Assembly: GCA_963756895.1 (NCBI GenBank)
Contig: CAVWPI010000004.1
Span: 124,001-188,000 of the forward strand
Source: DASUAS01 sp963756895
GTDB taxonomy: Bacteria > Actinomycetota > Acidimicrobiia > IMCC26256 > DASPTH01
Length of the DNA stretch: 64,000 bases
Direction: 5' to 3'
Shown here: positions 9,646 to 18,831 of the stretch, piece after piece
Layout of the letters: the number at the start of each line of letters is the position of its first letter
How positions within the stretch are numbered: position 1 is the stretch's first letter
Made by a program: the position numbers and the translations under genes
Notes under the pieces: model-generated
Told to the model about the DNA's origin: nothing
What the model saw: only the letters and a program-made list of their open reading frames with translations
The model's database searches: none

Positions 9646-10899
9646 ATGACGACCGTCGACAAGAGGACCCGCTTCGCCGGCGCGGTGGAGCTGATGGGCG
9701 CGGAACAGCTGTTCGGCGACCTCGCCGAACGCCTCGACGAGACGGGCGAGCTCGCGGCGCGCGGTGTGCAGGTCCTCGATCTGCCGCCGCTGACCTTCGA
9801 GGTCGACGGCACCGCCGCGCACCTTGTCGTCGCCGACGGCGCGCTCACGCTGCGCGAGGGACGCGCCGCTGACGGGCCCGTGATCGCGCTCGACTCCACC
9901 GCGTGCTCCGAGCTGTTCCAGGACCTGGCGTCGACGTTCGGGCTCGTGATGCCCGGACGGGTCGAGGTGCTGCGACCACGCGGTGACCAGTTCGTGGCCT
10001 GGGAGCCGGTGCTGCGTGCTGCCATCGACGGACGCGCGGTCTACGAACCTGGTTCGATCGAGTTCCGGGATCGAGACGGCAACGAGCTCGACCTGCGCCG
10101 AGGCTTCCGGATCGACGACGTGCGGGAGGACATCGGCCACTTCCTCGCCGAGGCCGGCTACCTCCATCTCGAAGCCGTGTTCACCGAAGCCGAGATGGCC
10201 GCCGTCTCCGCGGAGCTCGACGCCGCGATGGCGGCGGCGACCCAGGACGATGGTGCATCGTGGTGGGCCCGCACGGATGACGGCTGGTACCCGTCACGCA
10301 TCCTGGGCTTCAACCTCAAGTCGCCGACGTTGCAGGGTCTGCTCGAGTCCGACCGGTTCCGGCGCATCGGCCAGTTCACCGACGACGAGATGGTGCAGCG
10401 TGCGCCGCGCACGGGCGACAGCGCTGAAGGCCTCCTCAAGAAGGTCGGCGTGCTCGAGGGCATCTCCGACGTCTCGTGGCACAAGGACTGCTCCCTCGGG
10501 GGTCACTCGCGCAGTTGCTGTGGCCTCACCGTCGGCATCTCGGTCACCGGGGCGCAGCAGCGCAACGGCGAGCTCGGGGTCGTCGCCGGATCCGGTCGCG
10601 CCAACGTCCAGCCCATCGACGTGCGCCCAGACCTCGACCTGCCGCGCATCCCGCTCCCCACCAACACCGGCGACGTCACCGTGCACTGCAGCTGCACCCT
10701 GCACATGAGCCGGCCGCCGATGGACCTCGAGCGGCGTGTTGTCTACACCGGGTTCGGCCTCGCGCCCCGTCCCGGTGACGAGCGGGAGGAGCTCGACCCC
10801 GAGGAGATCCGTCGTCGCCGTCAGTCGCTCAGCGACCACGTCACGAACATCGAGAGGGAACGGATCGTCAGCGACGAGGCGTTCAAGCTCGACGCGTGA
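9646..10899 (+). CDS. Phytanoyl-CoA dioxygenase (PhyH) family protein with extra N-terminal domain
   Basis: Predicted Fe(II)/2-oxoglutarate-dependent oxygenase of 417 residues. The iron-binding facial triad is visible as HKD in SWHKDCSLGG and the distal histidine in LHMSRPPMD, followed by an arginine (RRVVYTGF) suited to 2-oxoglutarate. Residues ~1-130 form a separate alpha/beta domain (LPPLTFEVDGTAAHLVVADG...) that resembles SCP-2-like lipid carriers; that assignment is tentative. The start is ATG 9646, 9 bases after AAGGAGGA (9630-9637). An in-frame ATG at 9637 overlaps the LivG stop but lacks spacing from that site. The position directly after the importer suggests it oxidises the imported compound. 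Confidence 0.8.
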   Translation: MTTVDKRTRFAGAVELMGAEQLFGDLAERLDETGELAARGVQVLDLPPLTFEVDGTAAHLVVADGALTLREGRAADGPVIALDSTACSELFQDLASTFGLVMPGRVEVLRPRGDQFVAWEPVLRAAIDGRAVYEPGSIEFRDRDGNELDLRRGFRIDDVREDIGHFLAEAGYLHLEAVFTEAEMAAVSAELDAAMAAATQDDGASWWARTDDGWYPSRILGFNLKSPTLQGLLESDRFRRIGQFTDDEMVQRAPRTGDSAEGLLKKVGVLEGISDVSWHKDCSLGGHSRSCCGLTVGISVTGAQQRNGELGVVAGSGRANVQPIDVRPDLDLPRIPLPTNTGDVTVHCSCTLHMSRPPMDLERRVVYTGFGLAPRPGDEREELDPEEIRRRRQSLSDHVTNIERERIVSDEAFKLDA

Positions 10900-11070
10900 A
10901 CCGGCTCGACAACCTGGTCATTTCCGGCTTCCACCCCGAACCCAGCATCTGTGCTGTCGGCGGCGTTCGACTGGTTCGACGACGATCCGGCTCGATCACG
11001 ACGCCGTGAGCTCGCGAGCCTGGAATGATCAAGTCCGACGACCTCACCGGCCTGAACCGAGAGGACACCC

Positions 11071-12045
11071 ATGCTCTTCGGAATCCGTTTCGACTTTCGC
11101 AACCCACCCATCGCCCGCACCTCGATGGCCGACCGCTACGCCGCCGCGCTCGACATGGCGGAGTGGGCCGACGGGCTCGGATGCGTAAACATCGGTGTGG
11201 CCGAGCACCACGGCTCGGCCGACGGTTACCTCCCGAGCCCCGCAGTGATGCTGGGGGCCATGGCGGCGCGCACGAAGCAGGCACCGCTCGGCATCGGTGC
11301 ACTGATCGCACCGTTCCACGACCCGCTGCGCATCGCTGAGGACCTCTGCGTCCTCGACCACCTGTCACGCGGACGGCTCAGCCTCATCATCGGTGCCGGC
11401 TACGCGCCGCACGAGTTCGAGATGTTCGACGTCGAGCTGCGCGAGCGTCCGCAGCGCGTCGTCGAGCTCGTGACGACGTTGCGCAACGCGTTCACCGGCG
11501 AGCCGTTCGAGTACCGCGGGCGAAGCGTCCACATCACGCCGGCGCCGTACCAGCCCGGCGGACCGAAGATCGCGCTCGGCGGTGCCAGCGAGGGTGCGGC
11601 ACGTCGGGCGGCTCGCATCGGCGACGGCTTCGTACCGTCCGACGGCGCGTTCTGGGAGTTCTACGCCGACGAGTGCGTGAAGTTGGGCAAGGACCACCCC
11701 GGCGACTGGCCCGGTGGCGACACGCGGGTGATCGTGTTGGCGAAGGATCCCGAACGGCAGTGGGAGCGCCAAGGTGGGTTCTTCCTCCACGAGACCAACG
11801 CCTACGGCGAATGGCAGGCGCAGACCGACAACCTCTCGACCGGGTTCACCATCGTCAGCGACGTCGACACGCTGCGGGCGACCGGGCAGTACCGCATCCT
11901 GACCCCCGACGAATTCGTCGCCGAGATGCAGACGTTGCCGTTCCCGTTCGCGATGTTCCACCCGCTCGTCGGGGGCACGCCTCCCGACATGGCCTGGGAG
12001 TCGTTGCACCTGTTCGAGCACGAGGTGCTCCCGGCGGTTCGCTGA
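11071..12045 (+). CDS. LLM-class flavin-dependent oxidoreductase (luciferase-like)
   Basis: TIM-barrel monooxygenase or F420-dependent oxidoreductase of 324 residues. Family hallmarks are the N-terminal strand FGIRFDFRNPP, GVAEHHG, the LDHLSRGRLSLIIGAGY stretch that follows the cofactor pocket, and GGASEGAARRAARIGDGF. GAGAGGACA precedes ATG 11071. It sits 171 bases after the PhyH gene and 42 bases before the alcohol dehydrogenase. It resembles the LLM gene at 39907 (shared VSEHHG/VAEHHG, APFHDP/PLHDP, GGTPPD/GGMPPE end). Whether it uses FMN or F420 cannot be read from the sequence. Confidence 0.88.
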   Translation: MLFGIRFDFRNPPIARTSMADRYAAALDMAEWADGLGCVNIGVAEHHGSADGYLPSPAVMLGAMAARTKQAPLGIGALIAPFHDPLRIAEDLCVLDHLSRGRLSLIIGAGYAPHEFEMFDVELRERPQRVVELVTTLRNAFTGEPFEYRGRSVHITPAPYQPGGPKIALGGASEGAARRAARIGDGFVPSDGAFWEFYADECVKLGKDHPGDWPGGDTRVIVLAKDPERQWERQGGFFLHETNAYGEWQAQTDNLSTGFTIVSDVDTLRATGQYRILTPDEFVAEMQTLPFPFAMFHPLVGGTPPDMAWESLHLFEHEVLPAVR

Positions 12046-12087
12046 GCGCGGCCGTATCGTGGATCGGGTCACGTCGAAGGGGGACAG

Positions 12088-13113
12088 ATGCGAGCCGCAG
12101 TGTTGCGCGACGGGAAGCTCGTCGTCAGGGAGACCGCCGATCCGGTGCCGGGAGCGAACGAGCTCCTGGTGCGGACGGTCAGCACCGCCATCTGCGCGTC
12201 GGACATCCACTACATGGACCATCCCGATCCGTCCGACACGTCGGGTCTGTTCGTGTGGGACGCCGACCGCGACGTCGTCATGGGTCACGAGTTCGTCGGT
12301 GAAGTGGTCGAATACGGACCAGGCTGCTCCGACCAGTTCCCGGTGGGTTCGTGGGTCACCAGCGTGCCGACGTTGCTGCAGGGCGGCGGCATGCAGGTCA
12401 TCGGCCAGCATCCCGACGCCCCCGGGAGTTTCGGAGAGCTCTTCCTCGTGAACGAGGCTCTTGCGCGCCAGGTGCCGCAGGACGCCGATCCCGACGCGGT
12501 CGCGCTGACCGATGCATTCGCGGTCGGGGAGGGCTATGTCGCGCTCTCGAAGATCGAACCCAGTGAGATCCCGTTGGTGATCGGTGCGGGCGCGATCGGG
12601 CTTTCCGCGGTCGCCGCGCTGGCGTCGCGCGGGATCGATCCGATCATCATCGCCGACTTCAACGACGACCGGCTCGAGCTCGCCGAACGATTCGGCGCCC
12701 ACATCACGGTGAACCCGTCGAAGCAATCTCCCTACGAGGTGTGGGACGAGACCGCGAAGACGAGCGGTGGGGCGAAGCCGCCGGCGATCTTCGAGTGTGT
12801 CGGCGCGGCCGGTCTCCTGCAGCAGATCGTCGACGCGTGCCCGATGGGCTCGCGCATCTACGCGGCCGGCGGCTGGTACACCGGCGACGGACTCAACATC
12901 ACGGCCGCGACCAAGAAGCTGCTCATGATCCAGTTCGGTGGCGCGCCGGGTGGCGACGACTGGTACCGCACGCTCGATGCCATCGTCGCCGGCGACCTCG
13001 ATCCGCGACCCTCGATCGGGATGATCGTGGGCCTCGAGGGCATCCCCGACGCGATCGATCTCGCCCGCACGGCCGAAGGCCCGCCGCGGATCATCGTTCA
13101 CCCGAACGAGTAG
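12088..13113 (+). CDS. Zinc-type alcohol dehydrogenase (MDR family)
   Basis: Medium-chain dehydrogenase of 341 residues. Catalytic zinc ligands are visible as Cys in AICASDIHY and His-Glu in VVMGHEFVGEV. The four-cysteine structural zinc lobe of classical alcohol dehydrogenases is absent: residues ~85-115 contain no cysteine cluster. The NAD-binding motif is VIGAGAIGLSAVAALASRG with an acidic residue after the second strand (IIADFNDDR), favouring NAD over NADP. GAAGGGGGACAG precedes the ATG. It lies in a run with a SnoaL-like protein and an enoyl-CoA hydratase, consistent with degradation of an alcohol-bearing acyl compound; the substrate is unknown. Confidence 0.88.
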   Translation: MRAAVLRDGKLVVRETADPVPGANELLVRTVSTAICASDIHYMDHPDPSDTSGLFVWDADRDVVMGHEFVGEVVEYGPGCSDQFPVGSWVTSVPTLLQGGGMQVIGQHPDAPGSFGELFLVNEALARQVPQDADPDAVALTDAFAVGEGYVALSKIEPSEIPLVIGAGAIGLSAVAALASRGIDPIIIADFNDDRLELAERFGAHITVNPSKQSPYEVWDETAKTSGGAKPPAIFECVGAAGLLQQIVDACPMGSRIYAAGGWYTGDGLNITAATKKLLMIQFGGAPGGDDWYRTLDAIVAGDLDPRPSIGMIVGLEGIPDAIDLARTAEGPPRIIVHPNE

Positions 13114-13124
13114 CCGGAGGAACC

Positions 13125-13580
13125 ATGCCCGACCTCGACGAACTGTCCGCACGACTCGACCGGCTCGAAGCCGAACGCGCAATCGTCGAAACGATGTACG
13201 CGTACGGTCGCGCACTCGACTACGGCGATCGCGACGGCTTCCTCGACTGCTTCACCGACGACGCCGACTATGTGGTCGACATGCGACTCGGTGGTGCCGC
13301 AGTGCTCAGCTTCCACGGGCGGGAAGAACTGGCGGGGTATCACGACTGGCACACCCACGCGCCCGACGCCTGGCACAAGCACGTCGCGACCAACCCGGCG
13401 ATCACGATCGACGGTGACACCGCCACCGCGGTGAGCTACTTCCTGCGCCTCGACTCCGACGCGGAAACCGGGGCGCCCTCCACCGTGAGCTCGTCCGGGC
13501 GCTACGTCGACGAGTTCGTGCGGGGCGACGACGGCAGCTGGCGCATCCGGTCACGCCGTTGCGACGTCGAGAACCTCTGA
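13125..13580 (+). CDS. SnoaL-like / NTF2-fold protein
   Basis: Small 151-residue protein of the cone-shaped NTF2-like superfamily, which includes polyketide cyclases and ring-hydroxylating dioxygenase beta-like subunits. Visible signs are the N-terminal helix DLDELSARLDRLEAERAIV, then YAYGRALDYGDRDGFLDCFTDDADY and a C-terminal strand WRIRSRRCDVENL. ATG 13125 follows GGAGG at 13116-13120, and the gene starts 11 bases after the dehydrogenase stop. Members without strong catalytic motifs cannot be assigned a reaction. Another SnoaL-like gene of the same length is at 37659. Confidence 0.8.
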   Translation: MPDLDELSARLDRLEAERAIVETMYAYGRALDYGDRDGFLDCFTDDADYVVDMRLGGAAVLSFHGREELAGYHDWHTHAPDAWHKHVATNPAITIDGDTATAVSYFLRLDSDAETGAPSTVSSSGRYVDEFVRGDDGSWRIRSRRCDVENL

Positions 13581-13640
13581 CCGACTCCGATCCATACTGA
13601 GCTGCTGACAACCCGTCACGCCCGGAAAGAAGGACAACTC

Positions 13641-14480
13641 GTGGCTGAAGAAATCGTTCTCGTCGACTACCCGCTGCCCCAGGTGAAGCGGGTGACCATG
13701 AATCGCCCGGAGAAGCGGAACGCGCTCTTCCATCCTCTGCGGGGGGCGATCATCGACGCCCTGCAGGAGGGCGACAACGACGACGACATCAAGGTGATGA
13801 TCGTGCGTGGCAACGGCCCGTCGTTCTCGGCCGGCTACGACCTCGGCGGCGGCAACGAGGGTCACGAGCTTCCGCACTTCACCGCGGCGGGCGAAGGCCA
13901 GTGGCCGCGCCATGTCACCGAGACCTGGATGGGGATCTGGGACCTGTCGAAGCCGGTCATGGCGCAGGTGCACGGTTACTGCCTGGCCGGCGGCAGCGAG
14001 CTCGCGACGGGCTGCGACCTGGTCTACATGGCCGACGATGCGCAGATGGGCTATCCGGCGGTGCGCTTCGGTGTGCCCGACATGCACTTCCACCCGTGGT
14101 TCCTCGGCATGCGCAAGGCGATGGAGATGTTCATGACCGGCGACTCGGTGAGCGGCGTCGATGCGGTGCGCTACGGCTGGGCGAACGCGTCGTTCCCCGC
14201 CGATCAGCTCGAGGCCGAGGTGCTCAAGGTCGCGGAGAAGATCAGCAAGCTGCCCCTCGACGTGTTGCGTCTGAACAAGCGGGCGATCCACCGCCAGATG
14301 GAGGTCATGGGCCTGCGCACCGGCATCCGCGCCGGTACCGAGCTGTGCGCCCTCGGGACGCACACGCAGTCGATGGCCGACTTCGTCGCCGACATCCAGA
14401 GCGACGGCTTGACCGGCGCGCTCGATCGCCGCGACGGCAAGTTCGGCGACTACCGGACGACCGACAACCCGGCCGGCTGA
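13641..14480 (+). CDS. Enoyl-CoA hydratase/isomerase (crotonase) family protein
   Basis: 279-residue crotonase-fold protein acting on acyl-CoA thioesters. The oxyanion-hole segments are SFSAGYDLGGG and HGYCLAGGSELATGCDLVYM; the second carries a glutamate at the usual first catalytic position. The second catalytic glutamate of true hydratases is not obvious (GVPDMHFHPWFLG), so isomerase, hydrolase or other crotonase chemistry is possible. The start is GTG 13641, with AAGAAGGACAA ahead of it. The family C-terminal KRAIHRQMEVMGL helix is present. It ends 20 bases before the next LLM gene in the same operon. Confidence 0.85.
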   Translation: MAEEIVLVDYPLPQVKRVTMNRPEKRNALFHPLRGAIIDALQEGDNDDDIKVMIVRGNGPSFSAGYDLGGGNEGHELPHFTAAGEGQWPRHVTETWMGIWDLSKPVMAQVHGYCLAGGSELATGCDLVYMADDAQMGYPAVRFGVPDMHFHPWFLGMRKAMEMFMTGDSVSGVDAVRYGWANASFPADQLEAEVLKVAEKISKLPLDVLRLNKRAIHRQMEVMGLRTGIRAGTELCALGTHTQSMADFVADIQSDGLTGALDRRDGKFGDYRTTDNPAG

Positions 14481-14500
14481 CCGAAGGGACCCGGCGGCCC

Positions 14501-15361
14501 GTGGAGTTCTGGCTGCCCCTGATCTTCGAGCCCGACGTGCTGCAGTACGTCGAGGTCGCGCGTGCCGCGGAACGGATCGGCTTCACCGGGATCGCGCTGC
14601 CCGACCACGTCGCGATCCCGAGCGAGTTCGTGCCGGCGCATCCCGGCGAGGGCGATCCGTTCACCGCCAGCGTCGACCATCCCGATCCGTTCACCACGAT
14701 CACGGCCATGGCGGCAGGCACGACGACCCTGCGCTTCATGACGTATGTGTACGTGCTGACGATGCGCGACCCATTCACGGTGGCCAAGCAGGCGGCGTCG
14801 GTCTCGACGCTGACCGGCAGCCGATTCGCGCTGGGATGTGGGGCGGGTTGGTTGGAGGAGGAGATCACGCTCCTGGGGCAGGATCCGCGGCACCGCGGCG
14901 CGCGGATGGACGAGATGCTCGACGTGATCCGAGGGCTCTGGGATCACGGCACCTTCGAGTACCACGGTCACCACTATGACTTCGCGCCCGTCACCATGAC
15001 TCCGGTGCCGCAGCGCCCTCCACCGATCTGGATCGGTGGAGGGCGCGCATCGCTGCGCCGCGCAGCACGTTGCGAGGGCTGGGTCGGGATGGATCATCCG
15101 TTCGACGAGCTCGAGGATCTGCTCGCACAGCTCGCAGGGATGCGCCGACAGCACGCGGAGGAGCACGGCCCACCACTCGCCGCGCCGCAGACGATGGCGG
15201 TGGCTCGGGAGATGCCTAGTCGCGAGCTGTATGCGCGCCTCGAGGGACTCGGTGTCACCGCCACGATCGCGTTGCCGTGGCGACCGGCCGACCCCGACTA
15301 CGCGACGCTGCCCGCAAAGGTCGCGGCGATGGAGCGATGGGCGGACGCGTTCGGGCGCTGA
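14501..15361 (+). CDS. LLM-class F420-dependent oxidoreductase
   Basis: 286-residue luciferase-like protein. VEFWLPLIFEPD, GIALPDHVAIP, AAGTTTLRFMTYVYVL, GSRFALGCGAGWLEEE and PPIWIGGG are standard F420-dependent LLM landmarks. The start is GTG 14501, 20 bases after the hydratase stop; it begins the first beta strand directly. The coding sequence for RPPPIWIGGGR contains a 34-base near-perfect palindrome (see separate entry). It is the last gene of the + run, ending 7 bases from the convergent gene at 15369. Confidence 0.87.
   Translation: MEFWLPLIFEPDVLQYVEVARAAERIGFTGIALPDHVAIPSEFVPAHPGEGDPFTASVDHPDPFTTITAMAAGTTTLRFMTYVYVLTMRDPFTVAKQAASVSTLTGSRFALGCGAGWLEEEITLLGQDPRHRGARMDEMLDVIRGLWDHGTFEYHGHHYDFAPVTMTPVPQRPPPIWIGGGRASLRRAARCEGWVGMDHPFDELEDLLAQLAGMRRQHAEEHGPPLAAPQTMAVAREMPSRELYARLEGLGVTATIALPWRPADPDYATLPAKVAAMERWADAFGR
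15013..15046. repeat. 34-bp near-perfect palindrome inside a coding region
   Basis: Two 16-base arms, GCGCCCTCCACCGATC and its exact reverse complement, flank a 2-base centre (TG). It lies within the LLM gene and encodes the conserved PPPIWIGGG motif. The inner part follows naturally from the codons for P-I-W-I-G, but the outer bases also match. No function is established. Confidence 0.7.
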
Positions 15362-15368
15362 CGTCGCG

Positions 15369-16487
15369 CTATAAACCTGCGTCGTCGAGCAGGCGCGTGA
15401 GTGAATCGACGACGTAGTTGTCGGTTGCCATCGCACTGTCGGCAGGGATCAGACCAGCAGCGGTCATGCGGTCGGCGAGGGGGATCATGATCGCCGCGTA
15501 TCGCATCGAGCCGAAGATCTCCCAGAACACGGGCTCGCGCACCTCGCGGCCCGACGCGTGCTCGTAGATCCGCACCATCTCGTCCCGTGTCGGGAAGCCG
15601 TCCATGCGGGTCGCGCCCATGCCGTCGAACGACATCCGGTCGTACATGAGCCACCAGCCGAGATCGGCCTCGGTCGGGCCCAGCGCGGCGGCCTCCCAGT
15701 CGCACACGACGGCGGGCTGGTAGTCGCGGAAGATGATGTTGCCGAGACGCGAGTCGCCCCAGACCAACCCGACTCGCTCGTCTCGGGGATCGTGCGCGGT
15801 CAACCAGTCGAGCGCTCGGAACAGCTCGGGGTGCGGCCGGGCGGCGAGCTGGTCGGTGGCGAAGCGGCGGTAGAGGTCGAGCTGGACGGCGAGCATGGGA
15901 TCGCCCACGCCGCTGGCGTCGAGCCACCCCAGGTCGGCGTCGCGCCAGTCGATCGCGTGGATGCGGGCCATGGCTTCGAGGCCGCTGCTGACGAGCCGGT
16001 GCCGTTCGTCGGCGGTCGCCTCGTCGACCAGGAAGCCCTCGACGGTGTAGCGCGGGACGTCGGACGGCACGCGTCCCTCGACGAACCCCATCACGAAGAA
16101 CGGCTGACCAAGCACGTCAGGGTCGGCTTCGTACCCGACGATCGGGCACATCGGCACGCCGTGCTCGGCCACGACCCGCATCACGCGCTGCTGCAACTCG
16201 ACCGACACCGCGCACGCGGACGTCTGCACGGGGAACAGCGCACCGGTGGCCGGCTCGATCCGTCCGACGAAGCGCTCGTGGTGTGGTCCGTGGGCATCGG
16301 TCCAGTCCACGTCGAAGAAGATCGTCTCGTTGGAGAAGCCGGTCGCCGCCGGGATGTCGACGTCGCCCACGGTGACGCCCTCGGCGCCGGGACGTCGTTG
16401 TGCGAACCACGTCCGCAGCGCATCGGCGTAGCCGCTGCGATCGCGGTGGAACTTCGGCGAGTGCGCGATTGCCGGGGGAGTGCTCAT
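15369..16487 (-). CDS. Aminoglycoside-phosphotransferase-fold (APH) family protein
   Basis: 372-residue small-molecule kinase-like protein. The catalytic loop reads GLVWGDSRLGNIIF (HGD of classical APH is WGD, with Asp and Asn kept), followed by the metal-binding CDWEAAALGPTEADLGW. Actinobacterial members of this group often sit beside acyl-CoA metabolism genes, as here, rather than conferring drug resistance. ATG 16487 overlaps the TGA of the upstream CoA-transferase by four bases (ATGA), so translation is coupled. It is the final gene of the long minus-strand operon and ends convergently 7 bases from the LLM gene. Confidence 0.85.
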   Translation of the reverse strand: MSTPPAIAHSPKFHRDRSGYADALRTWFAQRRPGAEGVTVGDVDIPAATGFSNETIFFDVDWTDAHGPHHERFVGRIEPATGALFPVQTSACAVSVELQQRVMRVVAEHGVPMCPIVGYEADPDVLGQPFFVMGFVEGRVPSDVPRYTVEGFLVDEATADERHRLVSSGLEAMARIHAIDWRDADLGWLDASGVGDPMLAVQLDLYRRFATDQLAARPHPELFRALDWLTAHDPRDERVGLVWGDSRLGNIIFRDYQPAVVCDWEAAALGPTEADLGWWLMYDRMSFDGMGATRMDGFPTRDEMVRIYEHASGREVREPVFWEIFGSMRYAAIMIPLADRMTAAGLIPADSAMATDNYVVDSLTRLLDDAGL

Positions 16488-18795
16488 CGGCAGACGCCGT
16501 CGGCCACGAGCTTGGCCACCTCGTCGGCGTCGAGGCCGAGCACCGAGGTCAGCACCGCTTCGGTGTCGGCGCCCATGAGGGGTGCGGCCTCGGCGCGGCG
16601 TTGCGGGAGACGCGAGAAGCGGAGCGGGTTGCCGATGTGGCGCTCGTCGCCGACTTCGGGGTGGTGGAGCGTCACGATCGCTCCCCGCCCGCGCATGTGG
16701 GCGTCGGCGTGGTGGTCGCGCGGGCCCATGACCGGCATGGCGGAGACGCCGTGCGCCTGGAGGTGCTCGGCCGCGTCCTCCTTCGAACGTGACTGCGTCC
16801 ACTCCGCGAGCCGGGCGTCGAGCTTCTCGCGCGCCGCGACGCGATCCTGCGCGTGGTCGAGCGACGGATCTGCGTCCCACCCGACTGCGGTGCACAGCGC
16901 GCGCCACGCGTCGTCGTCCATCACCGCGATGGCAACCCATTGGTCCTCGCCGGCTGACGGGTACACGCCGTGCGGCGAAGCATGCGGGTGGCGGTTGCCG
17001 AGCGGCTCGTGATCCACACCAGCTCGCGCGCGGCCTCGAGGTACTTCTCGCCGATCAGGTAGGCCGACGCCTCGGTCTGCGCCATCTCGAGGTGTTGACC
17101 TTCGCCCGACGTCTCGCGCTCGGCCAGCGCGGCGAGCACGCCGACCGCGAGCAGCCGTCCGGCGATGTGATCGGGGTGGTTCATCGACGTGCCGCACGGA
17201 TACGGCGCCTCGGGATGGTTCCACAACAGGTGCACCCCGCTGAACCCCGAGTTCAGCGGTCCGTACGCGGGCATCTCGCCGAACGGTCCGCCGCGGCCGT
17301 AGCCCTGTGACGACGCGTAGATCACGCGCGGATTCACGGCGCGCACGGCCTCGTAGCCCAGCCCACGCCGCTCGAGCGCGCCCCGCGCTGGTTCTCCGCC
17401 ACGACATCGGCCGATGCGCACAGTGCCAGCGCGAGCTCACGACCGCGTTCGGTGTTGAGGTCGAGCGCGACGCTGCGCCGGCCGCGGCACTCGTCGTTGA
17501 ACGTGAAGTTCCTGTCCATGAGCTCGATGCGGCCACTGCCCATGCGTAGGACGTCGAGGTTGGCTCGCGACTCGATCTTGATCACGTCGGCCCCGAGCTC
17601 CGAGAGCACCGCGCACATCTCGGGCACCACCGCGGCGACACCGAACTCGATCACGCGCACGCCGTCGAGCAGGAGCCCACGTCCCCGTCCGAGCGGCGGA
17701 ACCGCGCGCTCGGCATCAGTCGCGAACGTCGGATCCGTCTCCACCGAGGCGGCGCGCCGGATCGACGACGGCGTCCGCGCCGGCTTCACCGGTTGCGTGG
17801 CGAACGGGAGCCCTTCGAGGCCCTCGACGTCCTCGACGAAGTACCCGCGGTGGCGGGTCTGGGGATGCGCGACGAACTCGCTCGGCTGGTGGAGCACGCC
17901 GACGGTCGCGCCGTTGCCGAGCCCCTCCTCGAAGAGCTCGGCGCGGGTCCGGTCGGTGAGCCGCTCCTGCGCCACCATCCGGATCACGTCGGCGTTCATG
18001 AGCCGGAACTGCGGGTTCCTCCATTCGTCCGCCTCGAACACCTCCGCGTCACGCATGAGGGATTTGAAGCCGGCCCACTGCTTCGGGGAGCCGACGACGA
18101 TGCGCACCCACCCGTCGGCGGCGGGCAGCACCCAGTACGCGCCGTCGGCGTTGCGCCGTCCGTCGACTGGCAGTTGAGGGTTCACGGAGAGGTAGTCCTG
18201 CATGGCGACCGACCACGGGATGAGCCCGGCGAGCCCGGCTTCCTGCGCGCTCACCTCGACGATCTGGCCGCGGCCGCGTTCATCCCGGGCCCGGTCGAGG
18301 ACGGCGGCGACCGCACCGATGGCGCCGTACACCGATGCGCAGTCGTGGGCGAGGTCTCCCGGACCGTTGCAGGGCGGGAGCTGCGGGAAGCCGGACGCCC
18401 ACAGTGCTCCCGATGCAGCCAGCGCGGGAAGCGGTTCCAGGTGCCACCCCGACCGGGGACCCCTCAGCCCGAGGTCGGTCAGCGCCACGTGCACGAGGTG
18501 GGGATGGCGCGCGCCGAGGCCGTCGTCGACGCCGACGTTCTCGACCAGCACGTCGGCGCCGGCGAGGAGCTCGTCGAGTGAGTGAGCGGTCCTGGCGGTC
18601 CAGCACCACGCTGCGCTTGTTGGCGTTGCGGTACGCGTGCGCGAGGGAGTCGGGTGGTTGCTCCGGTTCGACGCGGATGACGTCGGCGCCGAAGTCGGCG
18701 AGGATGCGTGCGCAGAGCGCGCCGCGCAGGTCGGTCAGGTCGACGACCCGCAACCACGACAGGGGGCCGTTGGGTTTCAAGACCTCGCTCGGCAT
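16484..18795 (-). CDS. Two-domain CaiB/BaiF CoA-transferase (three frameshifts)
   Basis: About 769 residues, roughly twice a normal family III CoA-transferase. Domain 1 begins WLRVVDLTDLRGALCARILADFGADVIRVE. Domain 2 begins near 17675 with LLLDGVRVIEFGVAAVV and ELGADVIKIES, and ends near the stop. Frames change near 18580 (DRSL/LDELLAG), 17382 (ENQRG/ALERRGLGYE) and 17025 (ELVW/DHEPLGNRHP); both sides are conserved each time. ATG 18795 lies 36 bases after the beta-helix gene stop, and the TGA overlaps the APH-like start. Expected chemistry is transfer of CoA between carboxylic acids; the acid is unknown. Confidence 0.8.
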
Positions 18796-18831
18796 CTCCC
18801 GGACCCTAGAGCACTCGCCCCGCAGCTCGTC

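Noticed and set aside
15369..16487. Aminoglycoside resistance gene
   Set aside because: The APH fold is clear, but the HGD motif is WGD and the gene is coupled to a CoA-transferase, as in metabolic APH-like proteins; resistance is not supported.
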